A stretch of 8,194 bases of DNA from Acidobacteriaceae bacterium. GTDB lineage: Bacteria; Acidobacteriota; Terriglobia; Bryobacterales; Bryobacteraceae. Where the stretch lies: assembly GCA_019244945.1 (NCBI GenBank), contig JAFASD010000098.1:1-8194 (forward strand), given 5' to 3'. The stretch's first letter is position 1; every line of letters starts with the position of its first letter. A program made the translations under genes and the position numbers. Shown here in pieces: positions 5,263-8,194 of this stretch. The notes beneath the pieces are model-generated. The model was not told the origin of the DNA. It searched no databases and worked only from the letters and a program-made list of their open reading frames with translations.

Positions 5263-6750
5263 ATGTTCTGGCGGAAACTGCGCGACGTGAAGCTCTTCCG
5301 TACGCTGCGGTTTCGTCTCGCGAGCACTTTTCTTTTGCTGCTCACAGGCGTGCTTGCCGTGGTGGGTCTGGTCGGCACCCAAACGCTTAGGACAATCTTG
5401 GAAAACCAAAGCGAGGCAGTGCTGCACGACCAGCTAGGCGCGATGAAAGGATACATCCATTTCGATGGCCAAGGGAATCCAATCTGGTTCGCCGATACTG
5501 GCGATCCCGAAGAAGAGGCGACCGTCGGACGGCTGAAGGCAGTTTTCGTGATCGCAAACGATCGTGGCGACGCCTGGGACGGATCGCCCGATCCGGCATT
5601 GAAAGAGCTCTTCGATCGCAACGGCATACTTTCCGACTTAGCCCAGATCGAGAAGGCGAAAGAACCGCTGTTCAAGACCATTGTTGGAAAAGACAAAGTT
5701 CCGTACGAGGTAATCAGCAGCACGATGACCGACGCTGACCTCGATCGCAAGTGGTACGTTGCGGAGGGCCGCAGCTTGGCCGCGGATCGTCTCGTTCTGC
5801 GGCGATTTCGGCGCAATTTCTTTATCTTTCTACCGATTGCTTTGTTGGCCTGCGCGCTGGTGAGCTGGTATTCGGCCGGGAGGGTGCTCGAATCGCTCCA
5901 GTCGGTCGAAAAGGCGGCGCAAGAAATCACCGGATCCAACCTCGGCCTGCAAATTCAAAAGCGCGGCGCGGACGACGAACTGGACAGGCTCATCGATTCC
6001 TTCAATGCGATGAGCGGCAGACTGAAGGCCTCTTTCGAGCAGATGCGCCAATTTTCAACTGATGTATCGCACGAGCTGCGCACTCCTTTGACTGCTATTC
6101 AAGGTCAGTTGGAGGTGGCCCTTTTCACGGCAACTCGAAAGGAACAACTCCAAGAAGCCATTGAGAACGCCTTGCAAGACGTGGAGCGGCTCGCGAATCT
6201 GGTTCGGGCTCTGCTGCTGCTTTCGCAATCGGAATCAGGCCAGATTCCAATGAATAAAACCGTATTGGATTTGCGTGACTTGACGGGAGATCTGGTAGAT
6301 CAATTTCAAATTCCAGCGGAAGCGAGCTCAATACAGCTCACGCATGAGACTCGCGAATCCATACTCTGCGAAGTGGACCGCACTCAGATTGAGCGCGTAA
6401 TCACAAATCTGTTATCAAATGCGATCAAGTACACACCGGCCGGAGGTTGGGTGCGAGCTTGCGCCGAAAATCAAGGAGCGAGCATTCGACTCGTCGTGGA
6501 GGATTCGGGCGTCGGAATACCCAAAGATCACTTGCCGCACATTTTCAACCGTTTCTATAGAGTTCCAGACCCGAATCCCGAAAAAGGTTTGGGATTAGGA
6601 TTGAGCTTTGTGGCGAGCATCGTGAAGGCTCACAGTGGCGAGATTCAGGTCCATAGTGAGATCGGGAAAGGCTCCCGCTTCGAAGTGATTTTGCCAGCGG
6701 GCGCCGTGCGCATACGCAGCGAGACGCCCGTTATGCAAGATCGAGCTTGA
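5263..6750 (+). CDS. Sensor histidine kinase with HAMP domain, partner of the upstream response regulator
   Basis: This is an inner-membrane sensor kinase of 495 residues from ATG 5263 (498 if GTG 5254 is used). In ATG numbering, TM1 spans about 18-40 (FRLASTFLLLLTGVLAVVGL). A periplasmic sensor region of about 140 residues follows, and TM2 spans about 185-204. HAMP runs about 207-262. The HisKA H-box is FSTDVSHELRTPLTAIQGQ with phosphoacceptor His270. The ATPase domain has an N-box (ITNLLSNAIKYTP), a G1 box (VEDSGVGIP), an F box (FNRFYRV) and a G2 box (KGLGLGLSF), so all catalytic elements are intact. The layout resembles CusS/heavy-metal-type kinases, but the sensor region shows no metal-binding His or Cys cluster that I can see, so the signal is unassigned. 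It lies 9 nt after the regulator, in the same transcript. Its stop is 10 nt from the stop of the convergent receptor gene, with no obvious terminator between. Confidence 0.95.
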   Translation: MFWRKLRDVKLFRTLRFRLASTFLLLLTGVLAVVGLVGTQTLRTILENQSEAVLHDQLGAMKGYIHFDGQGNPIWFADTGDPEEEATVGRLKAVFVIANDRGDAWDGSPDPALKELFDRNGILSDLAQIEKAKEPLFKTIVGKDKVPYEVISSTMTDADLDRKWYVAEGRSLAADRLVLRRFRRNFFIFLPIALLACALVSWYSAGRVLESLQSVEKAAQEITGSNLGLQIQKRGADDELDRLIDSFNAMSGRLKASFEQMRQFSTDVSHELRTPLTAIQGQLEVALFTATRKEQLQEAIENALQDVERLANLVRALLLLSQSESGQIPMNKTVLDLRDLTGDLVDQFQIPAEASSIQLTHETRESILCEVDRTQIERVITNLLSNAIKYTPAGGWVRACAENQGASIRLVVEDSGVGIPKDHLPHIFNRFYRVPDPNPEKGLGLGLSFVASIVKAHSGEIQVHSEIGKGSRFEVILPAGAVRIRSETPVMQDRA

Positions 6751-6760
6751 ACGAACCTGT

Positions 6761-8194
6761 CTAGAACATCAGGCGCAACTGAAAGTCGATGTGCCGCTCG
6801 CTTCCGGCGTTGGTGCAAGTGATTTGGCCGAAGTTGCTGTTGTTTTGGTTCAGCGATACACAACCGACGTTGTACTGCGGTGTATTCGTGATGTTGGTTC
6901 CCTCCGCGCGGAATTCGAGCTTCCATCTCTCGGTGAAGTCGAAATCCTTGAAGACGGAGAAATCAAACGTCCGCTCCGGCGGTCCCACGTTGCTATTCAG
7001 CCCAGTATTGCCCTGTGTCTCCAGTTCACCTAGGGTGAGCTGCTTAATCGGCACAAAGTTCGCCGTGTTGAACCACGCGTTCGGAGAACGCCCGCCCGGA
7101 GGAGCCTGGTTCGGATTCGTCTGATCCGGCACCATCGTGGGCAAACAGGTTCCATTCTCACTGATCACGTCCGCGCATGCGCCTCCGCCGGAATCCAAAG
7201 TGAAGGGTTGTCCCGTGCGCAGGGTCAGGATTCCGTTGAGCTGCCAGTTGCCGGCCAGGCTTTGAACCACTTTGTTCAGATTAGCGCCATACTGCTTGCC
7301 GCGGCCGAAAGGAATCTCATAGTTGAAAGATCCAACAAGAGCATGGCGAATATCCCACGGCGCGCTGGCGTAGGATGTGCCGATCTTCGTTCCATCAAGT
7401 ATATTAAACCCGGGCGATCCGGAAAGCGTGGTTCCCGTGTCGGATAAGGCATGGCCGTAGGTATACGACACCTGGCCCTGCAATCCGCTCGAGAGCCGCT
7501 TGGTCAGCGATGCCGTCATCGCCTCATAATTCCCGATGCCGAAAGTAGCCGTTCCGCTTACCGATCCGATATCTGGATGAGGCCGCAGCGCGGTACAGTT
7601 CAGGGAACCGGTGTTCACCACAGTCGGGCAGGCATTGGGATCAGGCTGGTACAACTGACGCGCCTGGTGGTTGCCTTCGTAGCCGACCTCCAAGGCCGCT
7701 TGGCCAGGCAGTTCGTGCTGAATCGCGAAGTTCCACTCTTGCACCAGCGGATTCCGGAAGTCCGGATAGACTTCGCGGAACTGGAGCGAGGTAACTGGAT
7801 ACCCGTTGAACACATTCATTGGAAAACCGACGTTCAGCGCGCCCCTGTATGCACCATTGGCCATCAGGGGATCCGGTTGGAAAATGCTTACCTTCCCTGG
7901 GCGGGCCAAAGACGGCGATTCGTTAAAAGGCGCAGATTCGCCACGATTCGGATTGCCGCCCTGGTTTTCTTCGCCACCATAGAACATGCCGAAGAATCCG
8001 CGGATCACTGTTTTCGGCTCGATATTGTAAGCGAAGCCTAGGCGCGGACCGATATCGGTCTTGTCCCAAGGAATTAAGTATTTGCTAACCTGTCCGCGAC
8101 TGACGTTAATAGGCGTGGTGAAAAGCGGCCCGAAGGTTACGCCATTTATCGTGGCAGGTGAGTTGAAGTTCGGAGGCAGAGGAGCGTTTTGGTT
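6761..8194 (-). CDS. Oar-like TonB-dependent receptor, C-terminal part (5' partial)
   Basis: The minus-strand frame is open from the right edge of the window to a TAG at 6761-6763, giving 477 residues with no start. The GTG at 8006-8008 is internal, because the frame continues upstream with family-typical sequence (KTDIGPRLGFAYNIEPKTVI). The segments are typical outer-membrane beta-barrel strands of the large Oar-like, carboxypeptidase-regulatory-domain-containing TonB-dependent receptors of Acidobacteria: FFGMFYGG, AALEVGYEGNHQ, QGQVSYTYGHALSD, WDIRHALVGSFNYEIPFGRG, WQLNGILTLRTGQPF and KLEFRAEGTNITNTPQYN. The chain ends in IDFQLRLMF, whose terminal Phe is the usual signal for barrel assembly. 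Full-length members are about 1000-1200 residues, so the plug and N-terminal domains lie outside. The role is probably uptake or binding of large glycans or other ligands, with the substrate unknown. Six cysteines fall in three local pairs in likely loops. Confidence 0.9.
   Translation of the reverse strand, partial: NQNAPLPPNFNSPATINGVTFGPLFTTPINVSRGQVSKYLIPWDKTDIGPRLGFAYNIEPKTVIRGFFGMFYGGEENQGGNPNRGESAPFNESPSLARPGKVSIFQPDPLMANGAYRGALNVGFPMNVFNGYPVTSLQFREVYPDFRNPLVQEWNFAIQHELPGQAALEVGYEGNHQARQLYQPDPNACPTVVNTGSLNCTALRPHPDIGSVSGTATFGIGNYEAMTASLTKRLSSGLQGQVSYTYGHALSDTGTTLSGSPGFNILDGTKIGTSYASAPWDIRHALVGSFNYEIPFGRGKQYGANLNKVVQSLAGNWQLNGILTLRTGQPFTLDSGGGACADVISENGTCLPTMVPDQTNPNQAPPGGRSPNAWFNTANFVPIKQLTLGELETQGNTGLNSNVGPPERTFDFSVFKDFDFTERWKLEFRAEGTNITNTPQYNVGCVSLNQNNSNFGQITCTNAGSERHIDFQLRLMF

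Noticed and set aside
6751..6760. Possible bidirectional terminator between the convergent kinase and receptor genes
   Set aside because: The gap is only 10 nt, and no GC-rich hairpin with a T-run is evident there or in the adjoining gene ends.

Overview
The window looks like a piece of an acidobacterial chromosome (Terriglobia-type, roughly balanced to moderately high GC). This rests on protein style, not on a marker gene. The partial outer-membrane protein at the right edge is the Oar/TonB-dependent-receptor type that is greatly expanded in Acidobacteria. The partial sugar isomerase at the left edge and the small membrane protein after lexA also resemble proteins I know mainly from that phylum.

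Layout, left to right. (1) Positions 1-807 hold the C-terminal part of a sugar phosphate isomerase/epimerase-like TIM-barrel protein whose start lies outside the window. (2) Positions about 840-1216 hold a broken IS1595-family (ISXO2-like) transposase remnant. Its two recognisable halves lie in different frames, separated by what looks like a 25-nt insertion. (3) Positions 1217-1691 are a gene-free stretch ending in the control region of lexA. (4) Positions 1692-4499 hold four co-directional genes: lexA, a small single-pass membrane protein of unknown function, a LolA-like periplasmic protein and a multi-pass acyltransferase-like membrane protein. Gaps are 24, 23 and 1 nt. (5) Positions 4546-6750 hold an OmpR-type response regulator and its sensor histidine kinase, 9 nt apart. 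(6) Positions 6761-8194, on the minus strand and convergent with the kinase (10-nt gap), hold the C-terminal 477 residues of an Oar-like TonB-dependent outer-membrane protein whose N-terminus is outside the window.

Functionally, the centre joins a DNA-damage repressor to envelope genes. LexA has all its self-cleavage residues. The next three genes are predicted to act at the inner membrane or in the periplasm, and the two-component system senses something across the inner membrane. Whether lexA is cotranscribed with the envelope genes cannot be settled here. An extended -10-like sequence just after lexA suggests a possible internal start, perhaps giving a leaderless GTG-initiated message.

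I saw no CRISPR array, tRNA, rRNA, phage module or defence cassette. The less ordinary points are the transposase scar, a candidate LexA operator, the unknown gene behind lexA, the tight lolA-like/acyltransferase pair and paired cysteines in the receptor. None amounts to a clearly new system.
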